Source: Amylostereum areolatum (Eukaryota; Basidiomycota; Agaricomycetes; Russulales; Stereaceae). From it: 64,000 bases of DNA. This document shows positions 40,692-53,566 of this stretch, piece after piece; the stretch's first letter is position 1, and each line of letters begins with the position of its first letter. The notes beneath the pieces are model-generated. The model saw nothing but the letters and a program-made list of their open reading frames with translations. It made no database searches and had not been told where the DNA came from. Both the position numbers and the translations under genes were made by a program. The DNA is taken from contig SAXG01000089.1 in the NCBI GenBank assembly GCA_012932865.1, forward strand, positions 81,555 through 145,554, given 5' to 3'.

Positions 40692-40768
40692 ACGTTAAAC
40701 ATTGAACATTGAACATTGAACATTGAACATTGAACATTGAACATTGAACATTGAAAGTTGAACATTGA
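40692..40768. repeat. Heptanucleotide microsatellite (AACATTG)n
   Basis: About ten near-perfect copies of AACATTG, ending with a variant (AAGTTG), about 260 bp upstream of the POLD2 start. It marks the border between transposon-rich DNA and the gene-rich right part. Confidence 0.9.
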
Positions 40769-41027
40769 TCGATGACCCAAACTAAGCTTACCTGGCCGTA
40801 GGTCCGTACACTATATCGTAAACTTCACGTGACGCGCATTGACGCGTCCTCGAACGGAACGAACGCGTCGCGAACTTGTTCGCCTTCATCCGCGATCTAC
40901 TTTCTCCGCGACTCTTCGCCGAATTGCCCAGCATCTAATGGCACTCGCTCAGGAGCTGTGAGTTACGCCCATGATAGCACGCGTCCCATGCTGAATTTTC
41001 GATAGCGCGACTTTGTCAACCCCGCTC

Positions 41028-42767
41028 ATGCGTGTATCTAGCAATGTTCTTCCTCCGACAGAAAGGACGCCCTCGTTCGTCATCGATGCCGCCAATAGGT
41101 CTTACAAGCATCAATATGCTAACATTTACTTTCTGCGTCTTCGACTGCTCCGAGAATTCGTGGAGACAGAAGCGCATAGAAAATGGGACCAAGTTTCCGG
41201 TGATGTCCCTTCACGCGTCTGCGCGCATTGTGCCAAGTATGCTGACATGCCTTCTTGTGCTACAGGCTCCCCAAATCTGGTCCCCAGAGTCCTTGAGGTC
41301 ACCAAGGGACAACTATGCTTTGTCGTGGGGACGGTGTACATGGACATGCCACTGAAGCCCAACGTTCTTGAGGATATAGGGCGAGACGTGCGTCCTCATC
41401 GTCTGCCAAATACTGTCGTTTCTGATGCTTGATCCCAGCAATCTATCCCAGCACCTCCTCCCCTCGAAAAGATCTGCTCCCCCGACGATAGCATCATGTT
41501 AGAGGACGAGTCAGGTCGTATCAGACTTGTAGGCGACAAGGTTCAAAACGCGCTTCTCGTAACCGGGGTCATTGCTGGAGCCTTGGGTGTGGAGACAAAT
41601 AATGGTGATTTTGAGGTGGTAGACTTGTGTTTTGCGGGCATGGCCCCACAAGAGGACGAAGACGAAGTTGTAGATGGCATGGACATTGATGGTGCGCGTT
41701 GTCCGCTCTCCATCACCAGCACATGGTTTGCCCTAATGTGTTATATACAGAAGATCAACCAGAACCTTCCGGCGAGCCAGAAGATTACGCTGCATTTGTT
41801 TCTGGGCTCGACGTCGGCTCGCTAGTGCCTGTAGACGCGCATATACAAATGCTCGTTGAATATCTCTCCGGAGAGGAAGGCGGTACAGAAGACCAGTCAT
41901 TCTCTTCTCACATATCTAGACTTGTTGTCCTCGGAAACTCATTGGCACCCATTGGGACATCTGGGACTGGGGAGGAGGAAGAGGAAGGGAGGGACAAGAA
42001 AGCGGTATGCGCGTCCACTTGGCGTATTGCTTCTAATTACCTACACTTTTTTCTAGCGGAAGTATGGACATGACAATACCTCGTTCTCTCCACATCCCAT
42101 TCTTAACCTCTCCGGCCACCTTCTTGACATTGCTCACTCTATGCCTGTCCACCTGCTCGCTGGAGCCTCCGATCCGTCCGGTACGATAATGCCACAACAA
42201 CCTCTCCCAAGGGCAATGTTTGGCGAAGTTTCCAACTATGCATCCTTCACTTGCGAAACAAATCCCACGTATCTTCGCCTAGGTCAAGGGTCCCTCGAAG
42301 ATTCTGACACAGAGGCTGAAATCAACGGCGTTTCGTCGTCCAAAACGTCTCGGACATCAATAAGAAGAAAACCCTGTACTATACTGGCGTCCTCTGGCCA
42401 GCCTATAAACGACATGTTCAAATATTTGCCCACACCCCCCGCCACACGTCTCAACTTGGCCGAGTCCACTCTTCGATGGCGACACATGGCACCTACAGCT
42501 CCGGACACGCTATGGTGCCATCCGTTCTTTACGATGGATCCTTTCGTCCTCTTACAGACACCGGATATATATGTGAGCGGTTGTCAACCTCGATTTGCTA
42601 CTCGGTTAGTTCGAGACGGCGTCCGTAGATGTCGAATCGTGCTTGTGCCTTCGTTTTCGGAAACGGGCGTACTGGTTCTTATCGGGTTGAAGTCTTTGAA
42701 TGTTCGAACCGTAAAATTCGCGGTCCGCGGGATGTCCAACGAAGTGGTGAATGGGACGGATCATTGA
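41028..42767 (+). CDS. POLD2: DNA polymerase delta small (B) subunit
   Basis: Second subunit of replicative DNA polymerase delta, in the nucleus, bridging the catalytic subunit to the complex. From ATG 41028 the frame joins across introns 41200-41265 (66 nt, in frame, supported by the family), 41388-41438, 41692-41750 and 42005-42056, giving about 503 residues, a normal length. Hallmarks: SYKHQYANIYFLRLRLLRE near the N-terminus; GQLCFVVGTVYMDMPLKPNV; LVGDKVQNALLVTGVIAGALG (OB fold); VVDLCFAGMAP; AAFVSGLDVGS; MLVEYLSGEEGG; ISRLVVLGNSLAPIG (phosphoesterase-like fold); HLLAGASDPSG; ASSGQPINDMFKYLPTPP; LWCHPFFTMDPFVLLQTPDI; PSFSETGVLVLIGLK; NVRTVKFAVRGM. No lesion is seen. The symbol follows the human gene (CDC1 in fission yeast). 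Confidence 0.95.
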
Positions 42768-44222
42768 AGGCACCGCAGTCGTAGAACGTCTGAACATCCG
42801 TACGTCCTATCGCGTCTGATTCAGCGTCGAAGCGGTACTAATTACGACTGCAGCACACCTGACCGCCTTCTGTGCAAGTACGAATGCTCACTGCACCTTG
42901 GTTGGATCCTCTGGATCGGTAGCGGCATAGCCATGAGGGTGATCGCATTTCGTTACCTTACATCTGATGGCCTATGGTTATCTATCTCTGAATCACTCGT
43001 TTTGAACAACGTAAGTGCCCAGACATCGTGGACGCATATCAGCCGAAACACATACTTAAAGCTACGGTGCAACGGGTTGCCCTTGAAGGTGAGGTTATCG
43101 ATCTATCATCACGCATCATCTGAAAACAGGTTGCGTGTAAGCCTGCGTTTGAACCAGGCAGCCATCAGCTGTCCTGCATTGGTGCCCTCGACCTACCTCC
43201 GAGTCTTGAAACCGATCAACTTATCTGGCGTAAACTTGCCAGGCACGATTAATAATGAGAATGCATGTGGGTCGTTCGAGAAGGAGATATCTTGCTCTAG
43301 CCATGTAAGCCACAGGAAGTTCATCCACGGAGCATAGCTGGCACCGCGACGGGTATCTCGGCATTCGACATGTTTCCACACGGACGCGTGGGTTTTCCGT
43401 GGGTGAAGTTCTCAAGGGTTCCGTCATCGCCAGTGAGAAAACGTCGTACTTCCGACGCACAGGCGCCAATCGCACAGGATTGACCTGACCTCGCATTCGA
43501 CACGGGTGCAATGACCTACACCAGATATGTCTTCCCATGATCATGGCTGCGGACGGCGCTCCTCAAGGATTATCTCTTTCCGGACGCATGCACTAGGGTG
43601 AGATGAAACCACCACTTCTGTCCAAAACTCTTCGGGCGCAAGTTATCCTTCAGCACTCGGGATCTCGACAACGTTGACGAGATATGCAGGTCAACAAGTC
43701 GATACTGACTATGCTCGCAAGGTAGAGATTGTTTCTTGTCGCTCTCGACGAACAGTAACCAAATCGAACTTAATTTTCCAGAATTGACACGAATACATGG
43801 CGTAGTAGTCCTCACAATAACTTCTCAGGCTATCACATAAGATCACAGTATGCGCAGCCCTTCAAATTTAGGCCCTGTACTTGTAAGGCCATGTGAGAAG
43901 TCATCTGTCCAGGGCACCCTAACTGTGCGAGTGTTTGCACTATCCGAGGCCTTTCAAGAAGACCCACCAATCATTCGGGTCTCTTCCTTCCTTCTGCACG
44001 CCGATGGTTCCACTGCGAGGCGGTCTTCCGTCACACTCGACCCGCTCCGGGGAGTTCGTGGTCATACATTCCTGGTTACGTCCGCATTTATGGCTCCCAT
44101 GCGTTCATTGAACCTTTCGCACGACTCCAGGACGGCACGCCGTTATAACTACCATGCTTTTCGGCAGGGTCATCTTCGCCTCCCATATTCTTGACTTCAA
44201 CCCGTCCACGATCTAAACAACG
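42768..44222. other. Spacer of 1.45 kb, no firm gene
   Basis: Weak open frames lie on both strands. The best is on minus: 43815-43570 (IWLLFVESDKKQSLPCEHSQ) and 43381-43193 (SYAPWMNFLWLTWLEQDISF ... LIGFKTRR followed by a GTAGGT donor), possibly exons of an unrecognised gene. On plus 43850-44194 is also open. None has a known domain, so I do not call a gene. Confidence 0.4.
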
Positions 44223-45202
44223 ATGCAGCTTACTACCCTTCTTCTCCCTTCTATGTTAGCCATCGTCGCGCGTGCCCAATATGGTGCGCCCATTCCGGCC
44301 GGCCCTGCAACATCTGCAGCACCTGCGGCGGCGCCGACTGCCCCTGCGAACACACCCGGTCGCGTTAATGTATGTGCAAGGCATCTTCACGTCTGTATGT
44401 GCTGACGGCAGTTCCATGCGAAGGTACAAGTTGCTCCAGGAGGGCAATTCTTGTTCAGCCCCAACAATTTCAATGCCAGTGTTGGTACCGTCGTGACGTT
44501 TTACTTCCCAGTGTACGCTGCCTTTCCGGTTTCCTTTTTTCCCGGCTCAGTAACAAGATGATATAGCGGCTCGACTGCAAATGGACCCCATTCAGTTACT
44601 CAATCGTCCTTCGATGCTCCTTGTACCTACTTGGCTGCTGCAAATGGGTCATCGGGGGGCTTCGACTCTGGCCTGCAGAGCGCCGTGCAGTTTGCCATCA
44701 ACATCACCGACGACACACAGCGTACGTTCATTTCGTTGAGAGGATCAGAGGAACAGTCTGATATTTCGTGTAGCCATATGGTTCCATTGCAAGCAGATTC
44801 AACACTGCGGCGAGGGCATGGTTGGGTGGGTGTTGTCTCAGAATTTACACCCTCGAGTATATAAACTGAGATGCCTGCAGTGGGATAAATATACCGACAA
44901 GTGGTAACACTACCTTCCAGGCCTTCCAAGCGGCCGCTTCTGCTATCGGTCTCAATGAAAAAACGGTCAGCACCTCCATCGCCCACTCTGGTTCACATCC
45001 TGGGCTGACGCGATGTGTATACTAGGAAACGGACAACGGACCCGTGACTGGCGGAATCAACGCTGTTGCGACTGCTACCCCTGGGCCTAATGTCGGAAGT
45101 AGCATTGGAAGCAGCAACAACTCGAACTCAGCAGCACGCCTTGGCGTGTGTGGCGCTGTGGTGTTGGCGGTCGCGGCGGGTATTGGCATGGTTTTCGTAT
45201 AA
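44223..45202 (+). CDS. Secreted cupredoxin-domain protein, probable GPI anchor
   Basis: ATG 44223 with a signal peptide (MQLTTLLLPSMLAIVARAQ). Introns 44370-44411, 44513-44566, 44722-44773, 44826-44880 and 44966-45025 give 238 residues in one frame. The cupredoxin fold is clear: VQVAPGGQFLFSPNNFNASV, TVVTFYFP, HSVTQSSFDAPCTYL (copper-type His and Cys), GLQSAVQFAINITDDTQPIW, FHCKQIQHCGEGMVG (further His/Cys). Then a Thr/Ser/Asn-rich stalk and a hydrophobic C-terminus (LGVCGAVVLAVAAGIGMVFV) typical of a GPI signal. Fungal extracellular serine-rich proteins of this type sit at the cell surface; the role in metal binding or wall function is inferred. Confidence 0.88.
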
Positions 45203-45536
45203 TGTCCATTCAACTTGAATGTGCCGTCGGATAGATAGATTTTGGACAGTCACCAGGGTTGTCTTGTTCGTCCGGGTATACCAGAAGTTTGCTGTGATGT
45301 CAACCAAGCTCCAAAATCTGAAGTCAGAGTAAGTAGCGGTGAATAGGAACGCAAGGAGTCTGCCGTCGACCGTTGAGAGTGCACGTGCCAGTTCTGTAAC
45401 TTTGATCTCAGATCCTGGTAACGTCAGACTGATTACAGTAATACTGTACTTCCACACTTGTACAGTCTTTGTACTGCCTTCCCCCAGCCCTTCCCGTCAT
45501 ATAACCAGTTCCTCGACCTCCTGTAGGGATTGTATC

Positions 45537-48500
45537 ATGTTCAAGATACCCCAAAAGCTTTCAGCTCCGTTTGGCTTACTCGGAGATGAGGCCAAACTTG
45601 GATTTCGCAGTCAGCCAACGGGCATTGCCAAGCTAGCATCGACCAGAGTACGGCTTCCCGTTTGAAAGACCTTCGCTGGTCGGTTCTCTTACAGCTCTAT
45701 CTAGAATATCTCGGATAGCGATGCGTATTGGGATCAGGTCTGTCCCCTTCTGACCTAGATATTCGCCCAGCTAACGGTTAGGTACCCAGTACTTGGTGCT
45801 CTTCGATACACCGTCAGACGTGTTCTCCTTGATCTCGCCTCACGACAGTACGTTGCTGTTTGTTCCCTCTCCATGGCTATCTGACATAATCTTAGTTCGC
45901 CGAGCTCTTTTGGAAGCTCCAGAGAATGTCGCAACACTCGTCCGGGTCATCACATCGCGCCTTTTCAACCTCGTCTCAGACCACACATTCCCCACACCTC
46001 TTACCGTTTCGGTCACTTCGTTTGCCGCATCGTTCATGAAAACCAGCGAGCGCAATACCACGAAAGAGGTGTTGAATTGCCTTCGGGTTCTTCAGCGCGT
46101 ACTCCCCGTGGTCTTTGAAATTGACAGCGAATCTAGCATCTTCGAACAGGAAGTATTTTGGAAACAGGATCTGGTGGAGGGACAGGATGCATTGGAAGAG
46201 ACGGAGCAGACACCTCAGTTTGTCATTGATGATGACGAAGACGAAGGAACCGACGCACCTTCGAACACCACTTCCTCGTCGGCTATTGCAGCCTCACAAA
46301 TGCCGCAGAAGACACATCCCTGCCTCGCTGAACGACTATTCAGTTGTCTTGTGGACCTTCTCTTCTGTTGCGGTTTCACCCTCCCGACCAAAATCCAGGT
46401 CGACCACTACAAGATCAACTATATAATTTGGTAGGATCGTTGTCTTTCCATGTGGCTTTACGTTATCTGATCCTTCCATAGGGAGAAGGGCATTGGATCT
46501 ACGGTAGACCCTGGCCCAAACCATATCTATGACAGTAACAAGACCGAAGTCTTGCGTCTATTACTTGTCATTCTCTCCCGCCAGATTTACTCTCCTCCTT
46601 CGGCCCTCTTCACAAGCCCATCCCTCTATTCGCTTCACTTCGTTCAAAAGACACCACGACGAGACGTCCTCACCATTTTGTGTTCACTTCTCAACACCGC
46701 CATGAACTCTCCTCAAACTCATACAAACATGGTCGCGGGCGTGACTGGTCGTCTGCCTTATAATCACCTCGTATTCAAAGGCGAAGATCCAAGGACGAAT
46801 CTTGTGGGCATGTGTTTCCAAGTACTGTGTGCCCTCCTGGACTTCCAAGGCGGTGGCGCCAGAGACCTTCCCGTAGGAACTGGAGAGAATGCGACCCAAA
46901 GTCCTACGCTCAAAACCAATGCGTTTAGGCACTTCCTCGCTAAGCTCGTGCGGCCTTGTCTTATACTGAGAGCACCAGTTGAATATCGCTCAGACCTGAT
47001 TTCCAGCATCGCACGGCCGATTTCGCGTTTATCGTCGAGGGTATCCATGGGATACTGGAACAACAAATGGCATCCTGCAATAACTTGCTTCCAGGATCCA
47101 GGAAATCCGTTCTTTACATCACGGAGACAAGTGAGTATAGTGTCGTATCTAGGGTGATTGTAGCTCATCCGCCACAGTTATGTTCTTCTGGAAAATAGTT
47201 GAGCTCAATAAGGTAGGCAAAGCTTACTCCGTCAGTTAATTATCTTCCCGACATCCTGTGTAGAAGTTCAGGACCTACTTCTTGGAACAGGACAAGTCTA
47301 TGGATATAATAGCGTACCTATTGTGCTACTTCCTGGAAATCAAGGATAAGCCTCGTAAGCTTCCTGCATAAAAGTGTCTCGTCTCAACACTTAAAGTGCC
47401 TCATAGAACAGCATGGGCTTTGCCGGGCGCTATCATACATCATCCAGACTTTGTCTTCAGAGAATTCTTTCGGACTGAAACTTTCATTTCCCATCAAGCC
47501 TTCACACCTACCCACGAAGTGGAACGTGGGCGGGGCGGCAGCTGATTTCATGATCAACGTACGTTGTATCCCTGCACTGACAATTGATAGGTACTGACCT
47601 TCGACCCCCCAGTCCATATATTTCATCGTCGCCACAACATCGGGAGCTTTGAACTCCATCTATCCGGCACTGATCATTGCGCTGTCCAATTCGGCACCAT
47701 ACTTTAGAGATTTGACCGTCAACTCTTCGACCCGCCTTCTCCAGCTCTTCACCGCGTTCGCAAACCCTGCTTTCCTCCTTGCTGACGAAGGCAACCCACG
47801 GCTTCTATTCTTCTTGTAGGTTTTGGTCGTCTGCTCTTTCTGGTGATTTTCTCATGCTAGTAATGACAGGTTGGAGGCTTTCAACGCAGTGATATCCTAC
47901 CACCTTCCCGAAAACCCCAACCTCGTATATGCCATCTTGCGCTCCCATAAGACATTTGAGGACCTTGGAACGTTTAATCTAGCCCGCGGTCTTCGCGACA
48001 TTCGCCGTGTTCAGATAGCCAAGGAGGAACAAGCCCGCAAGGTAGATACTAAGGGAAAGGGAAGGGCTGTAGAGGAGCAGCCGCACGAGGAGAAACAGCG
48101 ACTACTTGAACGTGAACACAACGCTCTGGGTCTTCACAGTCAAACGCAATCCGTTGATAGCCTTTCCGAAGTCCGTGTGGAATCTCCACCAGACACGGCG
48201 GAGACTTCAGAGAACTCGGTGTCGGCCCAACCGCTCATGTCACCGACGCTGGGCGAAACGCCTCTTGGGTCGAGTTTTCCTGCTGTATCGGAGAAAGCGC
48301 GAGGCAAAATGAAAGCAAGGCGGTCGACATCACTGGATACCAACGGCAGTCTGGACCTTGTAGCAGCGGCGAATGTCGGAAGGAATGGTTTTGTACCCAC
48401 ACAAGAATGGGTAGGCCTTCACCGTATACCTACATTCATTCACTCATTTTCGATTCGGTGGTTTAGGTGACGTCGTGGCAGCAAGGGTAAAGATGAAGTT

Positions 48501-49001
48501 CTTCCCGCAGCATCTTTTCTCTTTCTGACGGGGTCCCTAGGCTTCCACTTGACATCGTAATGTTAGTCACCTCGGAGCTGATGCCCAAAGTCCAAGATCT
48601 ACAATCGTCGTTCAACAAGCCTAACTCTACGCATGCAATCGTGGAATTGCTCTCACATGCATCCCTCAAGCACGTCCTTCCGCCGCCACCTCCGCTAAAC
48701 CCACGTCGTTTTATAGTGAGCACGACGGGCACGCTCTCACAGCGCTTTACTGAGCCGTGTTTAGTGGTCCGAACCGTCCATCGTATGGTTGTCCTCGCTC
48801 ATCTGGGGCGAGATATACGTCCGAGGGATGACACCGCTCGGGATCTGGACATCGACAAATGTGCGGCTATTCTACGTGAAGCACGCTCAAAGTCACCAAA
48901 GGCAGATCACGGAAGCCGTGACCAGCGTCGTAGGAGGGCTTTGGGGACGAGGGCCTTCGGAGTCGCCACAGATACCCCGCCAACGCTCTGATCGCTCTTG
49001 A
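45537..49001 (+). CDS. HID1-family membrane-trafficking protein
   Basis: ATG 45537 (MFKIPQKLSAPFGLL); 14 exons with introns of 47-59 nt (45648-45704, 45738-45789, 45848-45895, 46431-46481, 46948-47006, 47131-47177, 47213-47263, 47355-47406, 47559-47612, 47816-47869, 48411-48466, 48487-48540, 48716-48764) give 926 residues. The HID1 (high-temperature-induced dauer formation) family works at the Golgi/endosomes. Matching blocks: DSDAYWDQ; DTPSDVFSLISPHDIRRALL; LLLVILSRQIYSPP; RRDVLTILCSLLNTAMN; LPYNHLVFKGEDPRTNLV; LDFQGGG; NAFRHFLAKLHRTADFAFIV; LEQQMASCNNLLPGSRKS; KKFRTYFLE; LCYFLEIKDKP; LSYIIQTLSSENSFGLKLS; KWNVGGAAADFMINSIYFIV; LEAFNAVISYHLPENPNLVY; SWQQGLPLDIVMLVTSELMP; VWLSSLIWGEIYV. No lesion is seen. 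Confidence 0.9.
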
Positions 49002-49252
49002 ACTGGAGGAGCGTTTTATGCATACGTTATGTTCTCATGTATATTATAGAGCGGTAACCAAACAATATGAACCGGTGAGGGTATTCTCCCCGAGGCAGTC
49101 GATCTTTGCAAGTTCATATCCTCTGGGCTCAGATCTTCGGATCTTAGATCTCACATCCTAGATTCCTGATAAGTACATATAAGTTTCGGCGCCCACGCGG
49201 TTTCGGCGCTTCCGCCACTTTCACCACCTATGCCGTCAGAACTGAGTATTGC

Positions 49253-50785
49253 ATGGCAGACAACACCTACTTGCTTAACATCGCGGGTATTTCTTCAGCT
49301 CAAACGAATGCTCTGAAAAAATGTGTGTCCCCTTTGCACGGTCGAAGGCAATCTGAACGGACGTAACTGACGGTGTGCTCTCAGGCGGCCTAACCAGGGT
49401 ACCCGATCTGTTCATCCGCGACTCTCGACATTTACCCAGGGATCGTGGTCTTACTCCTCGTGGATACGAGGACATAGTGGGTATCGTCTGCGAAGCACTA
49501 GATCGACCTCCTCGTCTTCTTGGCGATGTTATACACCAAGGAAGAACGTCTTTTACGACGGGCGATGTTGGATTCGACAAGGCTCTTGGAGGAGGGATAA
49601 AAACGGGCATGCTATGGGAACTGGTTGGTGAAGGGTGCGTTTTTCGGAGCTGTCCTTACCTTTGTTGTCTAACCTGATGCTAGTGCGTCCGGAAAGACGC
49701 AACTAGCCCTTCAATTTTCTTTATGCGTCCAACTTCCCTTTTTGCAAGGAGGTTTATGTGGTTCGGCATGCTATCTGACAACGCACTCTGGACTCCCAAC
49801 GTCCCGCCTACTCGAGATATCACAGGAACATCCTCTCCTTTCAGGATCCTCGATCAGCTTAGAACACATCCACACCATGGAGATCAAGTCCGTCGACATG
49901 CTCCTCCTCGCTCTTTCCACCACACTCCCCAGCCTTCTGTCATCGAATTCCGACGGACGTCCGGTCAAAGTCTTGATCGTAGACTCTATTGCCGAGGTCT
50001 TCTCCGAAAATGACAAGGCCTCCACAGTACAACTCGTCGAACGCTCCCGCACCCTTTCCGAAATCGCCAGCCAGCTCCACGTGCTTGCCAGCCAGCACCA
50101 GCTTGCGGTGGTGGTAATCAATCATGTTGTCGACACCTGGGATCGTGCACCCGGCGCAAGCGACGAGCTCATCTACGCGCATCAAGCGCGTTTCTTCAAT
50201 AGCGCCGACAGTGTTGCTGGCGAAAGCCGCAAGAGCGCAGCGCTTGGGCTCGTTTGGGCAAACCAGTTGAATGCGCGCATCATGCTCACCCGTACCGGAC
50301 GCAGGCGGCATTTTGACGGTGATCCTGATACGAAACGGAGGAGAATTGTGAGCGGGAGCGGACATGCGATCACAACATCAGGCGATAGGGTGTCGGTCGC
50401 ACCCCAGGACACCCTCATTCGTCGTATGTCTTTACTGTTCAGCTCAGTATCAACGCCCTTTTCTGCAGATTTCCTCGTCACGCCTCGGGGGGTGGAGCTT
50501 TATGCTGACGCCGAATACCCCGCCCTCTCACGGACAACCATTCTCAGCAGTTATTCAGCCTCATCGCACACTGAGCCTCCTCGAAAACAATCTGTCCCGC
50601 AAACTCCTCAAAGATTAGGGGATGTTGCTCTCCTCGACGTAGCATGCGCTGAGACCGACCTCACAAGTTCGGCTCCTCAAGAACAACCGTTCGACGAGGC
50701 GCCTGACGCAGAGGAAGACGAGGAGACGTACTGGAAAGAGTTCGATGATTTGGAGGAAACGGACTATGTTGGCCTTGAAGCTTGA
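49253..50785 (+). CDS. RAD57: RAD57/XRCC3-like Rad51 paralogue
   Basis: ATG 49253; introns 49323-49384 and 49635-49683 give 473 residues, close to yeast Rad57. RecA-fold ATPase: RTSFTTGDVGFDKALGGGIK, Walker A GEGASGKTQLALQFSL (about residues 110-125, split by intron 2), Walker B VKVLIVDSIAEVF, then an ALGLVWANQL/RIMLTRTGRRR segment typical of the family. The C-terminus is acidic (EDEETYWKEFDDLEE). In homologous recombination it helps load Rad51 with a partner (Rad55 in yeast). XRCC3 is the animal name; I choose RAD57 because of length and fungal origin. Confidence 0.85.
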
Positions 50786-51125
50786 GGGAGAAGTATCTAC
50801 CTCTGCTACTTAGATGTTCTCCTTGAAACGCTGTGACCCACTTACCAACTCGCTGTCCCATTTTACCCGCCTTGCTATCGTATGCTACTTACCACACGCT
50901 ATCCCATCAAGCTTCAGTACTCCAGTATAGTAACCCATTACCTCATTTGAATTCACTTGCGGCACTGCCACTCTCTATAGTGTCGGGCATGATGAAGGTT
51001 TTTTATCGTCCACACCATGATCAAGAATTCAAGCAAAAAAGTGGATTATTAGAAAGTACACACAAACACGGAGGTCGAACCGTAGGCACAAAAACCTGTC
51101 TAGAATCGCGAATGCACATCGAGGG
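50786..51125. other. Convergent 3' intergenic region
   Basis: 340 bp between the converging RAD57-like and small membrane protein genes. No gene is supported; it probably holds both terminators. Confidence 0.5.
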
Positions 51126-51699
51126 TCACGGCCTTGCCCGTCCGGCGCTTGGTCCAGCCAAGTCGATCTCATCGAACCCTTCGTATTTGTTCTTTTCCTC
51201 GTAGGACGGAGGGGGTGCAAGATCCTGAGGTGCTGGCCTAGCGTGATGCGCTCGCGCAATCCGTGGCGGCTGCGTCAGCTCGATCATGATCGCGTTCACC
51301 TCCCGCACCCTCGCCTCGTGCAACGCGCGTTCCTCGTCTTCCAACTGCCGCGGGTTCGGAGTATCAGGGAACGTGAACCACAAAAAAGAACATGCTGAAT
51401 GCATGCGAGCTTAGTGCACTTGTTACGAATCGTAAGTAGGAGGAACCCGTACCTGCAATGTTGTTTATGGCCACAACGAGAGACACCAGTGTCATGACGT
51501 CCACCTTGCAATTATCAGTGGGGTATGTTCCAGCACACCCTTGCGTGTGTAACCAACGAATAAACAAGGCAATAGCGATTCCTGGAGGACAGGTTAGCAT
51601 GGTCTAGCCACAGCTTCCTGAATACTATAGAAACACACCAATCGCGATCAAAAGAGACGCAGTAAAGCAAACGGTCTCCCAAGTCGTGCGAGGCGTCAT
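51126..51699 (-). CDS. Small membrane protein with PPSY motif
   Basis: ATG 51699 (MTPRTTWETVCFTASLLIAIG); introns 51582-51638 and 51395-51452 give 152 residues. Two or three hydrophobic segments (VCFTASLLIAIGIAIALFI; DVMTLVSLVVAINNIA; SFLWFTFP) precede a cytosolic-looking tail with a helix (LEDEERALHEARVREVNAIM) and PPPSYEE, a PY motif that can bind Nedd4/Rsp5-type ubiquitin ligases. A Cys pair (QGCAGTYPTDNC) may form a loop disulfide. I do not recognise the family. Confidence 0.75.
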
Positions 51700-52960
51700 A
51701 CTCTCACACTTCATTTGTCGGTGAGCAGCTCTGCATATCAAGTAAACGGTGAGTTCCCCGACGTCGGCAACGTAGGCTCACAGTCCGAGGATAATGAGGC
51801 AAGATACCAAGCTCAACCCGAGAACAACGGCGTCAAAGTCTGGAACGAAAACATAATCAAGATGCACTGTTCACCGTATATTGGAAAGACTTACACAATC
51901 CGGAACCGGATAAGAAGGCTGCAATCGATAACCCGGCCAGGACAAAACAAAGGGCAAGTATAAAAACTACAAGGCATGCATTAGGAGGGACAGGCTGAAT
52001 GACGAAAACGCCAGATATGCTCACTATACGCCACATTTCTCATGCTTGGACATGAACAAGCTTTGGTGGCATTACGCATGATGTCTTCCATCGGACGCGC
52101 GCGGAGGACGAGAGTTTTGGCCATTGCGATATATATAGATCTGGAAAAGAACGTATAGACACGGCTGGTTTGGGGCCGAAGGAGTGGGGTATCACAAGAG
52201 AGCTACAGAAAGCGAGGGCGTCGAAGAACGACTGCCACTGGAGAGTAGTTTCTTATAAGCATTCAAGACCAGTGGCCCAGATTTTCCATTGACAACGCAG
52301 GACAATGACAGTGCCTTTGTCTCGATGAATCAGTGGACAGGATCTTGCCGCAAGCTTCTGCGTGCATTGTCCGACCGCATCGAGGTGGCCGATAGGCGCA
52401 GAAGTTCCTGGGACAAAATCGTTCCGTGAGATACTGTACATTCTCGACAATTGGCCACAGACCATTTAGTTACCGACTCAGTACTGAGGCCTAAAGGTTA
52501 AGTGTGCCAGTGAGTAGCCGCGCTGCCTAAAGATCACAACATCCGCTTACCTCTTTGTGACACCTCCCAGTGGCTAGAAACACGGGAGTAGTACCAACGG
52601 TCAACGGTCAGCAGGAATCATGGTAAGTACGAACGAGACCGAAAGCTTCGTTGAAGCAGTCATCTTGCCACCCGCATCGGAAAGATCACATCGAGAAAGT
52701 GCTATAGATCAGATAAGTAATAGCACGATAGAATCTCCACTACTGCTAAGTTACAAGACACCTACGCTGCGATTGAGTGGTAACGGGAGCGATAAAGACT
52801 ATACAATACACGAGAGCCAGTACGAAAACAACGGGGGAAGGAGAACGAGGAAAGGGTATGGACTGTCTCAACACGGGCGGGTCTACTTCGTCCAGACTCT
52901 GTCAATCCTGATGCCAACGACACGAGATAGCAACACAGCGGACGCATAATTGCTCGTGGC
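51700..52960. other. Spacer of 1.26 kb, no firm gene
   Basis: Only short ORFs without family resemblance: 51715-51963 on plus, 52253-52465 on minus, 52620-52949 on plus. It probably holds the promoter of the small membrane gene and the 3' end of ATG8. Confidence 0.45.

Positions 52961-53566
<606 letters not shown>

Noticed and set aside
43193..43544. Minus-strand gene between POLD2 and the cupredoxin gene
   Set aside because: Two plausible exon-like pieces exist but no recognised domain and no consistent splicing could be built.
52620..52949. 109-codon ORF downstream of ATG8
   Set aside because: Polar and low in hydrophobic residues, no family resemblance, and runs antisense into the ATG8 3' end region.
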